Origin: Cordilura impudica
Lineage: Eukaryota; Arthropoda; Insecta; Diptera; Scathophagidae
Direction of reading: 5' to 3'
Assembly (NCBI GenBank): GCA_963682025.1
Contig: CAVMKG010000298.1
Span: 1 to 64,000, forward strand
Length of the DNA stretch: 64,000 bases
Below, in pieces: positions 25,255 to 37,117 of this stretch; within the stretch, counting starts at the first letter, position 1; the number at the start of each line of letters is the position of its first letter. A program made the translations under genes and the position numbers. The notes under the pieces are model-generated. The model had not been told where the DNA came from. It saw nothing but the letters and a program-made list of their open reading frames with translations, and did no database searches.

Positions 25255-27666
25255 GCTATTTTGTTTCCATTTTTTTGGCATCACTAAATCATTTCTGTCA
25301 TTGCCACGAGCCTGCCTGCAAAGTTTCAGATCGATTGGGTCATGGGAAAGGGGCTAAAATCGAACCAAAATTTTTTCGACAAGCAGACACTACGAGTTAG
25401 TATAAAGGGAGTAAAAATTCACCAGCATCTAAAGCAAATAATGCTAGAATACCTAGTTGTTAATAAAATAAAAACTGTAAATTTAGCAAAAAAAAATTTT
25501 TATGTATTAATTTATTTAAAGAGAAAAACACAAAAATAACGTTTGATGTTGTATTTTTTGTGTGTAATATTTACATATCCATACATACACATATTAAATA
25601 ATACAAATAATATACATATATTCTATATATGTATATCCATAATAAATGCATGTTAGAAATAAGTCGGTATATTATTTTATTTACATAAAATTCTGCAATA
25701 TTTTGTTGTGGGGAAAATACATTTCTTTTGCATTAATAGAGTCTCACTTCATTTTGCTCAGCGTGACTATGCCACAGTAGATGCCGCCACAATTTTTGTT
25801 CTAATTAGCTTTGCAATAGTTATTTCCATTTTAGCATGAATGTCAATATTTTCAAATAGATATCATTTAGCACAATGTTAAGAGTATACACGGGCTGGTC
25901 TTTTATTATTTCATACGTTTTTTCATTATTCTTTTACAAGTATGAACCTAAGCTTGGCAATACTAACTTTTTGTTGTCTTTACAAAATAGAGTTACTGAG
26001 TTCATCAATGAGTTTTTTGCTTTCAAAACAGTTCTCTACAGTGCTATATGGAATTATTATTCTGCTTTACCTACAAAATATATGATTGCGATTACATCTA
26101 ATTTTAAAAAATTGTTTATAATTACTAAAGCAGTATTATTCACATAAATACAAAATTGCACTTTTTAAATTTTCCATTCAAATTTTAGAAAATATAAATT
26201 CTAAAAACTGGAATTAAAATTTCCAATTATAAATTATAAAATATTAATTGAATTTCAGAAAATCATATCAAAACGTCGGAAATAATAATTTTAAATTTAG
26301 AAGACATCAATTGCATCAAATTCCAAAAAAAAACACCAAATATGTTTACATTTAAAAAATGTTTACATTAAAAAAAAAATATTGGCATTCAGGAGAAATT
26401 AATAGCTTTTCAGTAGCTTCTTTTAACGATAGTCGAATCGTTAAAAAAAGAAAAAGCAAAATTATCAGTAAAATTTTTAAACGATATTCGCTATTGTTAA
26501 AGTCAGCTGTTGTTATCTAAACGATAACCATTTTTGTGTTGTTTATTCAATCGATAAAAACTTAAATTTTTAGGTTGAAATGTCGTCATACATAAATAAA
26601 AATCATAAAATAGTGAAAATATTTTGCTTTCATTAAAAAACTTTTTTATGTAAATAAAAAAATTAAATAGCATATTCAATTCATTATTTCATTTTCAAAT
26701 AAATAGAAATATTAGTAAAAAAATAAAGTTATTAAACATAAACATAAAATCATCCTGTCAAACACGAAGTAATTGGTTTTTTCTATTCTTCTTTGTGTTT
26801 TTCGCTTATTTTGACAGAGATGCCACTCGTTTACAATTTAAATAAATAGAAAAATAGATTTGTCGACTGTCGTTAAGATGTATGTTCTTAGTGAATCACT
26901 TAATCCTTAGCACAAACAACAAACGCTGTCGATATATTTTGCGATTGTCGGATCGTTGAAATTTACAGAATCGGACTACAGAAAACATTAATTTAAATTC
27001 AATGAATTTTAGAAAACCTCAAATGATATTTAAGAATTGCGAACATAAAAATTGTTACATAAATAAACGCAATTTGATGAGAATGTTATTTATATATAAA
27101 TTTTCACAATTTTTTTTGGATAAAAATTTGAAGTTTTTCAGAAAATAAAGATAACAAATTATTTTATTTCAAATGTTTGGGACATTTGGTTTTCCAAATA
27201 TGGCAATATTTTCATAAAAAAGTTGAGAGAGCTTTTTTTTTTTTGGTTTTTATTTTGTTACTCCATCCGACCTTAAAAGAAACTATACAGCCATCTCCAA
27301 TTAGCACGATTTAATGCATATAGCCACCCTACCTTTGCAATCGAGGTTAGGGCGAGCTATTTAATTAGCAAAAACTAAATTAAACGAGAAGTTATGTCAT
27401 ATAACCGGAAACGCATGCATTTAGGTATATAACCTAAATGCATGCCGATCAGCAACCACGATGACCAAAGAGCAAACATCGAAATAAATCCGAAATAATA
27501 GAAAAGACGAAAACCAACCCAAAGAATTTGCTGAAATAATTTGGTATTAAGTTTAACAAATTGTTTACTTTTTCCAATATTTTGTTTACATTTATTATCT
27601 ATACTCAAACCGAGGTGGAGGGTATCAAAGATTCGGCACAGCCGAATTTAACACTCTTACTTGTTT
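25255..27666 (+). mobile_element. Helentron/DINE-1-like element C, 5'-truncated
   Basis: It begins within the 'TTTCAGATCGATTGGGTC' region, runs through CGACAAGCAGACACTACGAG at 25375, and ends with GGTGGAGGGTATCAAAGATT, hairpin TTCGGCACAGCCGAA and CTCTTACTTGTTTT at 27666. It is uninterrupted and therefore shows where element B was broken. The 90-codon ORF at 25875-26147 is identical to 12340-12612 but not conserved in element D. Confidence 0.75.
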
Positions 27667-27811
27667 TAGTCTACTTTTATTTTCCCTATATGCAAATGAT
27701 TTGTCAAACCAACTCACCAAATGTAAGATACAGATGACGTGCAACTCACTTTAAGTAGCCCAGTTCAGAATATTGCTTTAGGCATAACTCTTCTAAATGA
27801 CGACTTAAACA
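27667..27811 (+). pseudogene. short LINE reverse transcriptase fragment on the plus strand
   Basis: Directly after the Helentron-like end, the frame reads LLLFSLYANDLSNQLTK and then, past a small break, a DDVQLTLSS-like stretch. This is the motif B-C region of the same jockey-like family as the LINE on the opposite strand. It ends where the 3' tail of that LINE begins, so that LINE probably inserted into this older one. Confidence 0.65.
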
Positions 27812-29309
27812 GAATTTATTTATTTAATTTGGTATCCCACTCAACAAGACATGTAATCTTCAAACAGAGTAGGTTCTAATGTATGTTAAATTGAAATATG
27901 ATGTACAACGGAACTTAAGGCTATTATCACAATATTTAAATTTATTAAAAAAAGAATTAAAAAACTGACGTTAGATATAAATATTAAGCATTAAAAATAT
28001 AAACATCGATATAAATAAGAAAAAATAAAATAAAAATTAAAAAATTAAAAATTAAATTAAAAAATATGAAAACAAATATAAAATAAAATAAACAAATAGA
28101 AAATAATTGAAATCAAAAAGTGAGAATGCAATTTTATGTATAATATATAGTAAAATTAAAATACTACTTAGAATAAAAAAGAGACAAAAGAAAAAGAGAA
28201 GAAAAAAATATTTATATATTAACTTAAAAGCTATATTGACAATTGTGAATTTTATGTAATGTAGAGGATGTGTTCAAATAACAATTCCTATTTGTATCGC
28301 TCGAAAATTATTTTCTTAAAAAGTGAAGCATTGTTAACTTCCTTAATTGTAGAGGGTAAACTATTCCAAAGACTTACCGCAAATATGATAACCTGCCATT
28401 CAGGTTGTATTAAATTGTTATTTCTTCGGTGCCTACCAAAACGCAAATGCTTTTAAAGATATTCTGATCCTTGATTTGTAATAATTTTGTGTAAAAAAAT
28501 GAGTGATTTTATATTTAGTAGGTCATCGAAATTGACCCCATAAATTGTCTTTGAGACAAAAAACGTACCTTGCGATATTGTTAAACGTGATGTTTAATCT
28601 GGTTTTACTCTTAGCGTCGCAACTTGCAAAGATTTCGCATGCATAAAGTAATATTGGTATTAGGTAGGTCTTAGCTAATAGTAAACGAATACTAACTGGT
28701 GTGCAATATTGAGTATTTCAGAGAGTTTGCAACATCGAGTATGTTTTGCCACACGTCGCTGCAATGTGAGCTGACCAGGTAGATTTTTGTTAAAAACAAC
28801 ACCCAGATTTTTGGCTCGTTCGACAATATCAATATTCTGTTCATTTAAATAAATGTCTGGGTTAACTGGTATTCTAGTTAGTCTATTACGCATCAGAACG
28901 CACTTGGTTTTTAGAGGGTTAAGGCTGAGACCGTTTGAACCGCCCAATTTGAGATGCGTTTTAAATCATCATTCAGTTTTCTACTGCAATCCTCAATTTT
29001 TCCTTTTTTGCTGCTAATGTACAGCTGTACATCATCGGCATACATTCTTACATTGCAGTGGATTAACTGTTTAGGGAGATCATTAGCATAAATTGAGAAA
29101 AGGAGGGGACCAAGAATAGAACCGTGTGGAACGCCTCTTGGAACAGGAAGAAACGCTGATGTTGTATTATTTATTTGTACGCATTGATTTACTAAATAAG
29201 ATGTCATCAGTGCAACTGATGTTGGGGAAAAGTGGATCATTTTCGAAAGTTTTTGCAGGAGGACTCTGTCAAAAGCTTTTGAGTGATCTAACAGCACTAA
29301 AAATACCAC
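27812..29309 (-). pseudogene. jockey-like LINE, 3' half (split by an LTR element)
   Basis: Minus-strand ORF 29309-28911 carries motif A (LLDHSKAFDRV), motif B (VPHGSILGPLLFSIYANDLP, His replacing the usual Gln) and catalytic MYADDVQLY. 28947-28675 carries the GLSLNPLKTKCVLM region. Frames are broken near 28930 and the C-terminus is decayed. The 3' end near 27812 has a TAAATAAATAAA-type tail. The 5' half lies at 37118-38545. The two are separated by the LTR element 29310-37117, and the reading frame joins correctly across it once the insert and one target copy are ignored. Confidence 0.88.
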
Positions 29310-29784
29310 TGTAGTATACTCGTGAACAGAGGGTCAACTGTAAACCCAAATCAATGATTCACAAGTATACAAATAAATATGTACATTCATGGTGACGATT
29401 GATCTGGGTTTGCAATGTATGTGTTTGTATGTTTGCATGTCAAAAGAATGTAGAACGCAAACGAGTATATTGTAAACAAAAGTTTAATGACATATTTTAA
29501 GTATCACCAATTTGTGTAACATTACACCAAATTGGGAATGATCAATTTACATTTTTTATTTTTAGTGACGATTTGACGAACTGACCTTTTGACGAAAGAG
29601 AACGTACTCAATGAGTGTACGTACATGAATTGTGCATGAGTAATTTTAAGATTGAGTAAATTTTATTCAAACCTAGTATTAGTAAATTAATATATAAGTT
29701 TTTACAATTTTAAAATAAAGTCAGTCTTAATTGAAAATTAAACAAGAACAAGTCGTTTCAATAACCAAACCAATTCTCACCATA
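29310..29784 (+). repeat. 5' LTR of the full 412-like element
   Basis: It begins TGTAGTATAC and ends CTCACCATA. This end is chosen because the next bases are TGG, as expected for a primer binding site, and because it gives matching 4-bp target duplications for both copies in the window. Confidence 0.9.
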
Positions 29785-29797
29785 TGGCGATCCTGCC
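29785..29797 (+). other. primer binding site
   Basis: TGGCGATCCTGCC lies directly after the LTR and begins with TGG, complementary to a tRNA CCA end. 412/mdg1 elements use tRNA-Arg, and the TGGCGA start is compatible, but I cannot verify the tRNA. Confidence 0.65.
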
Positions 29798-30209
29798 AAC
29801 TTTCATGCAGCAATAATAGCAGGAGCAAACGAAAAAGTTTAGCTATTGAAGGTTCGCTGAAAGGAACCGGCATCCTGGTGGATATTTTTGACGACATTTG
29901 GCATCAACAACACCTTTAACCACCATACCACCAGCAGAGGCAGTACATGTATAGCATCAACGACAACTTTAATCACCACAACATATGAAGAAAGAAAGAA
30001 TAAGTATAAAAATCCAGAAGGTGCATGGGCACGCCTGGTAAAAAATTAAAAATATAGTGTATAAAAAAAAAAAAAAAAAAAAGGGGAATGTGAAAATGTT
30101 TTAAAGTTACTGAAAGTGAAACAAAAATTTTTTTTTAATATTGCAATTTAAATTTCGATAAAGGTTTTCTTTTCTTTTTGTAGTCCAAAGTGTATTTTTT
30201 TTTGTGAGC

Positions 30210-30398
30210 ATGGGGAATAGTCAAAACAAAATAAGTGAAGTGGTAACGGAAACGGTTAAGAACCCCACGGCAATTAGCGTTAGTTTGGAGGTGTTTATTT
30301 TAATTTGCGTACTGGTAACATTTACCGTAGTGATTAAACATTTGAGAAAGTACGTGAAGAAACAAGTGAGGGTACAACAAGTTAGAAATATAGTTTAA
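30210..30398 (+). CDS. small, probably myristoylated membrane ORF (copy 2)
   Basis: The ORF has 62 codons from the ATG. The N-terminus MGNSQNK fits the N-myristoylation pattern. One hydrophobic span covers about residues 22-42 and a basic tail follows. The peptide is identical to that of the deleted copy at 18230-18418. It is the first of three small ORFs placed between the LTR leader and gag, and ends 10 bases before the next ATG. The predicted product would sit on the cytoplasmic face of a membrane or cross it once. Its role is not known to me; a part in assembly or membrane targeting of Gag is only an inference. Confidence 0.65.
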   Translation: MGNSQNKISEVVTETVKNPTAISVSLEVFILICVLVTFTVVIKHLRKYVKKQVRVQQVRNIV

Positions 30399-30408
30399 AA
30401 TTTTTTTT

Positions 30409-30800
30409 ATGGAGGAGACAAAAGAAGAAATATTAAGTTACTTAAAATAGCTGAAGAAAATTGGAAAAGGTTGTTGAAAGAAGCAGAGGGTAAGGAAAAA
30501 GTAGTGAAACCAGAAATTTTGAATATTGGTCCTAAACCACTTAGAATTGTGAAAAAGGATAGAATATTTAGAGAACCAAGCATACCTAAAGTAGAACTAC
30601 CAAAAATTAGGAGAAACAGAGGCGATTTAAAAAGTCGTATGCAAAAGAAAATAAACATTTTAAAAAGTGAGTTAAGCTACGAGACACAAAGAGATAGAAG
30701 ATTAGAACTGGAAAAGAAATTACAGGAAACCAGAAAGGAATTAAATTCATATTTGAAAGAGAAAAGAAAAGCAAAAAAGATATGTCTGCAGAAGAAATAA
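30409..30800 (+). pseudogene. second small ORF of the 412-like element, 1-base deletion
   Basis: The ORF starts MEETKEEILSYLK and meets a stop after 13 codons because one A is missing near 30445 relative to 18430 onward. The remainder is open in the next frame to 30800. The natural product would be about 130 residues, very rich in Lys, Glu and Arg, with a likely coiled coil in its second half (SRMQKKINILKSEL...). It overlaps the third ORF by 19 bases. No homolog is recognised. Confidence 0.6.
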
Positions 30801-31066
30801 ATGCACAACCAGATATGTTAGATAAACTAGATGAGGAAATAAGAAGATTAGCAGATGAAGGGTATTTTACTAAACCATTAGAGCTACGCAAAAAAGAAAA
30901 AGTTGAAGTTAAATACACAAAGGCTGAGTTAGAAAAAAAGGTTAAATGGTTAGCTAATTTTTGGAAAGTTATAGGAATGAAAGGTAGTCCTACGGAAGAA
31001 GATATAATAAGGCCCACAACAGTACAGGCAGAGACCATCCTAATGGTAGAGAAATTCGGAAGGTAG
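30782..31066 (+). CDS. third small ORF of the 412-like element (copy 2)
   Basis: The ORF has 94 codons. Its ATG lies inside the last codons of the second small ORF in a different frame. The product begins MSAEEINAQPDMLDKLDEE, has a Lys-rich centre and a Trp-containing segment (KWLANFWKVIGMKGSP). It stays open in both copies. It might be a separate gene or part of a fused product made by frameshifting or splicing. The family is unknown. Confidence 0.6.
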   Translation: MSAEEINAQPDMLDKLDEEIRRLADEGYFTKPLELRKKEKVEVKYTKAELEKKVKWLANFWKVIGMKGSPTEEDIIRPTTVQAETILMVEKFGR

Positions 31067-31336
31067 AAGCATAAAGAGGAAAAGAAGACGAAACAGAATT
31101 TTTTTTAATCCAAAATTTTTTTTAAATATCTTATTGTTATTATAGTAAGCAAACAACTATATATAAGAATTATTACATTATAAACACTATATTACATTAT
31201 AAACACTAAATATAAGAAATATTAAACAACATTGAAATATAAATTGAAATTGAAATATAAAAACAATATGTTAAAACTAATTTAATGAATAAATAAAGCA
31301 AAATAAAAAAAAAAAAAAAATTTTTTATGATTATCA

Positions 31337-32617
31337 ATGTCTCATATGGACAATTTAATAAAGAGATTGGAATCGATAGCAGTAAACGCTAAAAAATCAA
31401 TAGGGAAACCATATTCTATAGAAACGGTAAATTCGAAAAGGAAGGAAATATCAGAATTGAGAACTCAGTTTGAGGACTGTTTAGCGGAAACTGAATTGAC
31501 AGAAGAACTAAGAATAAAGATAGCTGACAAATTTAGAAAACTAAAAGAAGAAGCACTAGAAATTTTGACACATCATATAGATAAAAAAGATACTGAAAAA
31601 AGGGAAAAGTTAACTATGACGACGATTATGGACATGAACGAATTATCGGCTGTTTCGAAGCTAATACCTATATTTACGGGAAAGAAAGAAGAATTGCATA
31701 GTTTTGTAGCAAATCTCGAATTGGTGTATGAAACTGTGACACAGGAAAAGCGAAATTTTTTCTTTAATTTCATATTTAAATCGCGACTTGAACAGAGAGT
31801 ACAGAACTGAGTGAATCAGGAAAGCATTCCGACAAGCGTTAATGAGTTGGTGTTGGCTCTGAAAAGGGCCTATAAGCCACTAAAATCATCAAACAGCATA
31901 CTACAAAGATTAACACAAACTGTTCAAAAAGGGGATAATGTAAGAGGTTTTGCCGATAAAATAGAATCACTGGTCAACGAGTTGAATGAGGTTCAGATAA
32001 ACGAAATTGGCGAAGCAGATAGGTCTGCAATAGTACGAACGAATAATGCATTGGCATTTAATGTATTTAAAAGTGGGTTGAGAGATCAACAAACAATCTC
32101 AACAATTGATGCAAGTAGAGTTACTACTTTTGCTGAAGCGTTAAAGATAGCTGAAGAGGCTATGGCGCGTGTCAGAGATAGACAAGTGTTATACCAGAAT
32201 GCAAGCAGTAACAATGGCAACCGCAACGGTGATGGCAACAATAACTGGCAAAGAAGCACACTAAATAGAAACAACAATAATGGCAGAAATAATAGAAATT
32301 ACAACAACAACACTACCAGAGGCGGAAGATACAACAATAACGCAAATAGAAGATACAGTAACAATTACAACAACAACAGATACGGAAATAATTATAACTA
32401 TAACAACAGAAATCCATATAATAACTCGCATAATAATAATAACAGATATGGGTCGAACATTAATAATAATGCCTATAGAGGAAATCAAAATAGAAATAGA
32501 AATAGTAACCAAGGATATAACAATAGGAGAAATTATAATGTAAATCCAATCCAGAACCAGGGAAACTCCCAGGAACCGGAGTTCGCTCAACAGGAATTTC
32601 CGGTAATAAGACAATAG
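31337..32617 (+). pseudogene. gag: gag, interrupted by an in-frame TGA
   Basis: The frame starts MSHMDNLIKRLES and runs for about 426 codons, with a TGA at 31808-31810. Both sides of the stop are in the same frame, and the other copy has CGA there, so a CGA-to-TGA transition is likely. The N-terminal half is helical and charged. The central part (IPIFTGKKEELHSFVANLEL, then LVLALKRAYKPL) resembles 412/mdg1 capsid. The C-terminal third is Asn-, Arg- and Gly-rich (repeated NNN, RGG) and has no CCHC knuckle. This tail probably binds RNA. A -1 frameshift site lies near its end. Confidence 0.85.
32539..32617 (+). promoter_or_regulatory. gag-pol overlap with -1 frameshift signal
   Basis: Pol is open in the -1 frame from 32539 and gag ends at 32617. 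Within the overlap, 32560-32566 is G GGA AAC, a canonical X XXY YYZ heptamer in the gag frame. Eight bases downstream a perfect 6-bp stem is possible between ACCGGA (32575-32580) and TCCGGT (32599-32604), with a possible small inner GAG/CTC stem. Confidence 0.75.
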
Positions 32618-35600
32618 AAAATATAAAAATTTATAGCATATCATCGGATCTAAAAAACTATGTAAAACTGAATATAATTAACACTGACTATGCACTGACG
32701 TTTCTGATAGATACAGGAGCGGATATATCATTATGCAAGGAAAGTTTTTTATACAATTACCAAGAAGATCGAGATGATTGCTGCAACTTAACTGGGATTT
32801 CGAGGGAAAAGATAAAATCTTTCGGTTCAACAACTGTGAAAATGAAATTTGATAATGCGACTATAGAGCAAAAAATACAACTAGTTGCAAATGATTTCCC
32901 AATAAGAACTGATGGGATACTAGGTAGAGATTTTCTATCTAAATATAGATGCAATGTAGATTATGATAAATACATATTAACGTTTAGTTTCAATAATGAC
33001 AATATAACAATTCCTATACATGACGATGCTTTCAATATCAATCATATTAGAATACCAGCGAGAAGCGAGATTATAGTACCATACACTGTGAATTTAAAAG
33101 CAGATAGTGTAATACAAAATAGAGAAATAGTAAAAGGTGTATATTTGGCAAACACTATAGTTCCCAAGAATGGCAATCAGCACATTAAACTGTTGAATGT
33201 GACCAATAAACCTACAACTATAAAGAACCTTAAGATAGAAGCTATACCTTTGAAGGATTACGAGATATGTTCAATTGGTGATGATGATAGGGACACTAAA
33301 TATATGCAAGGGCGATTTGAGAAGTTGTTGGGCAATTTGAAGTTGAGTGATACAGACAAAGATCTGAAAGATATTCTACAAAAATACCAAGCGATTTTTC
33401 ATATGGAAGGTGAAGAGTTGACAACAAACAATTTTTATAAGCAAACAATACATCTGCACGATGAGACTCCAGTGTACATAAAGAATTATAGATTGCCTCA
33501 GGCGCAAACAAAGGAAATAAATTCTCAAGTACAGCAACTATTACGGAACAAAATAATAGAGCCATCAATAAGTCCATACAACGCACCACTGCTGCTCGTT
33601 CCTAAAAAGGGACAAACTGATTTAAGGAAATGGAGGTTAGTGGTCGATTTCAGAAAGCTCAATGACAAAATAGTGAACGACAAATTCCCGTTAACACGTT
33701 TGGATGATGTCTTGGATAAGTTGGGTAGAGCTAAATATTTTTCCACACTTGATATGACAAGCTCATTCCACCAAATAGAATTGGACCAGCAATCGCGTCC
33801 ATACACTGCATTTTCAACACCTGATGGACATTACCAATACACAAGATTGCCTTTTGGTTTAAAAATATCTTCGAATAGTTTTCAGAGAATGCTGACAGTG
33901 GCACTGTCTGGTCTTGAGTCCGAAGCTTTTTTGTACGTAGACGATATAATAGTTTTCGGATGTAGCATTGGACATCATAATGCGAATCTAGTAAGGGTTT
34001 TGGATAGATTACAAAAATATAACTTGAAACTGAATGCGAGCAAGTGTTGCTTTTTAAAGCACGAAGTGGTATATTTGGGACATTTAATAACACCAGAGGG
34101 AATTAAACCCGATCCAGAAAAATTTGAAGCAATAACCGAATATCCCGTTCCAACGAATCTAGATGAAGTAAGAAGATTTGTGGCATTCTGCAATTACTAT
34201 AGACGTTTTATTGAGAATTTTGCTGATATGGCTAGGTGTTTGAACCAACTACTGAAGAAAGGTATAAAATTTGAATGGACTGAACTATGCCAGAGGGCTT
34301 TTGAAAATTTGAAACAAAGACTAATTAGTCCACCTATATTGCAATATCCAAACTTTGAGAAACCATTTATACTGACAACAGATGCATCGAATTTTGCATT
34401 GGGAGCGGTGTTGTCACAGGGTGAAATTGGTGAAGATAGACCTATATCATATGCTAGCCGATCCCTGAACAAACACGAGATAAATAAACCCGTTATAGAG
34501 AAAGAACTACTGGGTATATATTGGGGCATACAATTTTTTCGACCATATTTGTATGGCAGAAAGTTCATGGTTGTAACGGATCACCGTCCACTAATTTCAT
34601 TATTTTCGCACAAGAATCCAAGCTCAAAGCTAACAAGAATCAGAGTGGAATTATCCGATTATGATTTCCAGATAATATACAAGAAAGGAATAAACAACAC
34701 AAACGCTGATGCATTGTCAAGAATACGACTAGACTCAGAGATTTTAAAAGACATGATACCGCCAATGATTGATGAAAAAGCAAAGAAAACGCTGGTGATA
34801 ACAAGAAACATGAAAAAGAATATGATACAAAACAACGCAGAAAATGATAACAAAATAATACAAAATAAAAATGAGGAAACAGATGGAACATCACCTACTG
34901 AGACTGATCACCTCAACATATGGGAATGTACATCGATTAATGACATAAAGCATGCAAGAAAACTTAAATTTATAATTGGAAATAAGTCGACTAATAAAAA
35001 TGATAAAATTAATGAAGATAAAGATATTAATATGCGCATAGGATATAGTGACAATTCATGCTACTCAGGTACATCGAAGAAACTAGAATCCAATAAGAAG
35101 CTGTACAGGGAAGAAAATGGAAATGATATGATTCAAATTGAGGACGATAATAATCTAAATGAAACGCGCGTAAGATGTAGTGAAAATCCATGTTATTTAG
35201 ATAAAGTGTTGGAGAAGCTACCATCTATTTTGAGAACAACAGAGTATAGAAAATTCGCACTGGAAAGAAGTAACGAAATATTTAAGAAAATAACCCTTGG
35301 GAAAATTAAGAAAATAATGAATAAAAATGAGAATAATGACGTCAAGATATTAATATATAAAAATCCTCAAAATATAAAGAATGATAAAGAAAAGTTGAAT
35401 CTAATAAAAATGTATCATAATACACCATGCGGAGGGCATTTTGGAGTGAGAAAAACAGTACTTAGACTAAAACAAAAGTATATATGGAAGAATATGTCGA
35501 AGATGATAAAAGATTATGTAAAAACGTGTGATTTGTGTCAGAGGAACAAACAAATCAAACACACAAAGGAACCATTATGTGTGACAGACACACCGGATCA

Positions 35601-36413
35601 GAGTTTCAACACACTTGTAATTGACACAGTAGGTCCTTTAAGACCATCACAACATTGCAGGTATATACTCACCATACAATGTGAACTGACAAAATACATA
35701 ATAGCTTGTCCTATGGAGACAAAAGAGGCCACGAATGTAGCCAAGGCACTAATTGAGAATGTAATACTAAAATATGGAATGTTCAAAACAATTAAATCTG
35801 ATAGAGGAACAGAGTTTACAAATCAGTTGATAAAGGAAATATGTGAATTTTTGAAGATTGAACAAAGATTCTCAACACCATACCATCATGAGACGCTGGG
35901 AACTGTGGAACGAAATCACAGGGTTCTAAATGAATACTTTCTTTCGTTCGTGATTGATGATGATTGGTACTCATGGGTTCCATATTATGCATTCGCTTAT
36001 AATACTACACCTCATGTGGATACAGGATATTCACCTTTTGAGTTGGTTTATGGCAAATTGCCAAGTTTGCCAGGTGATCTTATAGAAAAATGCAACGAAA
36101 AAACATACGATTTCGACAATTACACGAATGAGATAAAAACAAGATTAAAATATTCATTGGAAAATGCCAGAAAAATGATAGAAAAGATAAAATTGAAAAG
36201 AGTACAAGACTCACATAAGTGTAAGAATAGTATAGACATAAAATTAGGAGATTTAGTTTTGCTAAAAATAGAAAATAGGAAGAAAAATGAATCACCATAA
36301 CAGGGTCCATATGAAGTCATTGGTATTGAAAATGTAAATGTAGAAATAAAAATAAATAACAAAACAAAAATAGTACATAAGAATTTATTGAAAAAATACA
36401 ATAAGAACAAATG
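32539..36413 (+). pseudogene. pol: pol polyprotein (PR-RT-RH-IN), late nonsense codon
   Basis: The protease motif LIDTGADIS is at about 32704-32730, reverse transcriptase YVDD at 33934-33945, and the RNase H motif TTDASNFALGAVLS near 34376. The integrase zinc-binding H...H...CDLCQ stretch lies near 35410-35550. The integrase catalytic triad is Asp at 35623, Asp at 35800 and Glu at 35908, and the last two are separated by exactly 35 residues. The frame is open from 32539 to a TAA at 36298-36300, then continues in frame to a TGA at 36411-36413, so the last 37 or so residues (the GPY region of the integrase C-terminus) are cut off. Expression would need the -1 frameshift from gag. Confidence 0.92.
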
Positions 36414-36642
36414 AATGGAAATATTAGAATATTTGAAAATAAACAAATTTTGAAAATTGGAAATTATAAACTTTGTATAAGAAAATTACAATTATTATAT
36501 TTAGATAATAAGATTTTTTTTTTGATAAACAAATAATAACTTTAAGACATTTAATTATATTTCACACTATGCACCGATTATATTGTTAAAAAATCATCCA
36601 AATTTATAAATAAAATTGTATGATTTTCTTGAACGGTGAGGG

Positions 36643-37117
36643 TGTAGTATACTCGTGAACAGAGGGTCAACTGTAAACCCAAATCAATGATTCACAAGTA
36701 TACAAATAAATATGTACATTCATGGTGACGATTGATCTGGGTTTGCAATGTATGTGTTTGTATGTTTGCATGTCAAAAGAATGTAGAACGCAAACGAGTA
36801 TATTGTAAACAAAAGTTTAATGACATATTTTAAGTATCACCAATTTGTGTAACATTACACCAAATTGGGAATGATCAATTTACATTTTTTATTTTTAGTG
36901 ACGATTTGACGAACTGACCTTTTGACGAAAGAGAACGTACTCAATGAGTGTACGTACATGAATTGTGCATGAGTAATTTTAAGATTGAGTAAATTTTATT
37001 CAAACCTAGTATTAGTAAATTAATATATAAGTTTTTACAATTTTAAAATAAAGTCAGTCTTAATTGAAAATTAAACAAGAACAAGTCGTTTCAATAACCA
37101 AACCAATTCTCACCATA
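36643..37117 (+). repeat. 3' LTR of the full 412-like element
   Basis: It has the same length as, and no difference I can see from, 29310-29784. The purine-rich GGTGAGGG at 36635-36642 just before it may be the polypurine tract. CCAC follows at 37118. Confidence 0.9.

Larger units (their letters stand above)
29310..37117 (+). mobile_element. 412/mdg1-clade Ty3/gypsy LTR retrotransposon, full length
   Basis: Two 475-bp LTRs (29310-29784 and 36643-37117) appear identical by eye. The 4-bp target duplication CCAC lies at 29306-29309 and 37118-37121. The order is: LTR, primer binding site, three small ORFs, gag, pol (protease, reverse transcriptase, RNase H, integrase), LTR. No env is seen. The reverse transcriptase is closest, from memory of the family, to 412 and mdg1 (KYFSTLDMTSSFHQIELD, RRFVAFCNYYRRFIENFADM). 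Despite the identical LTRs the copy carries a 1-base deletion in the second small ORF, a TGA in gag and a TAA near the end of pol. It was either inserted as a defective genome or mutated very recently. Confidence 0.93.

Noticed and set aside
32280..32644. Open frames on both strands of the gag tail (Ile/Thr- and Val-rich)
   Set aside because: They are shadows of the Asn-rich AAT/AAC codons of gag.
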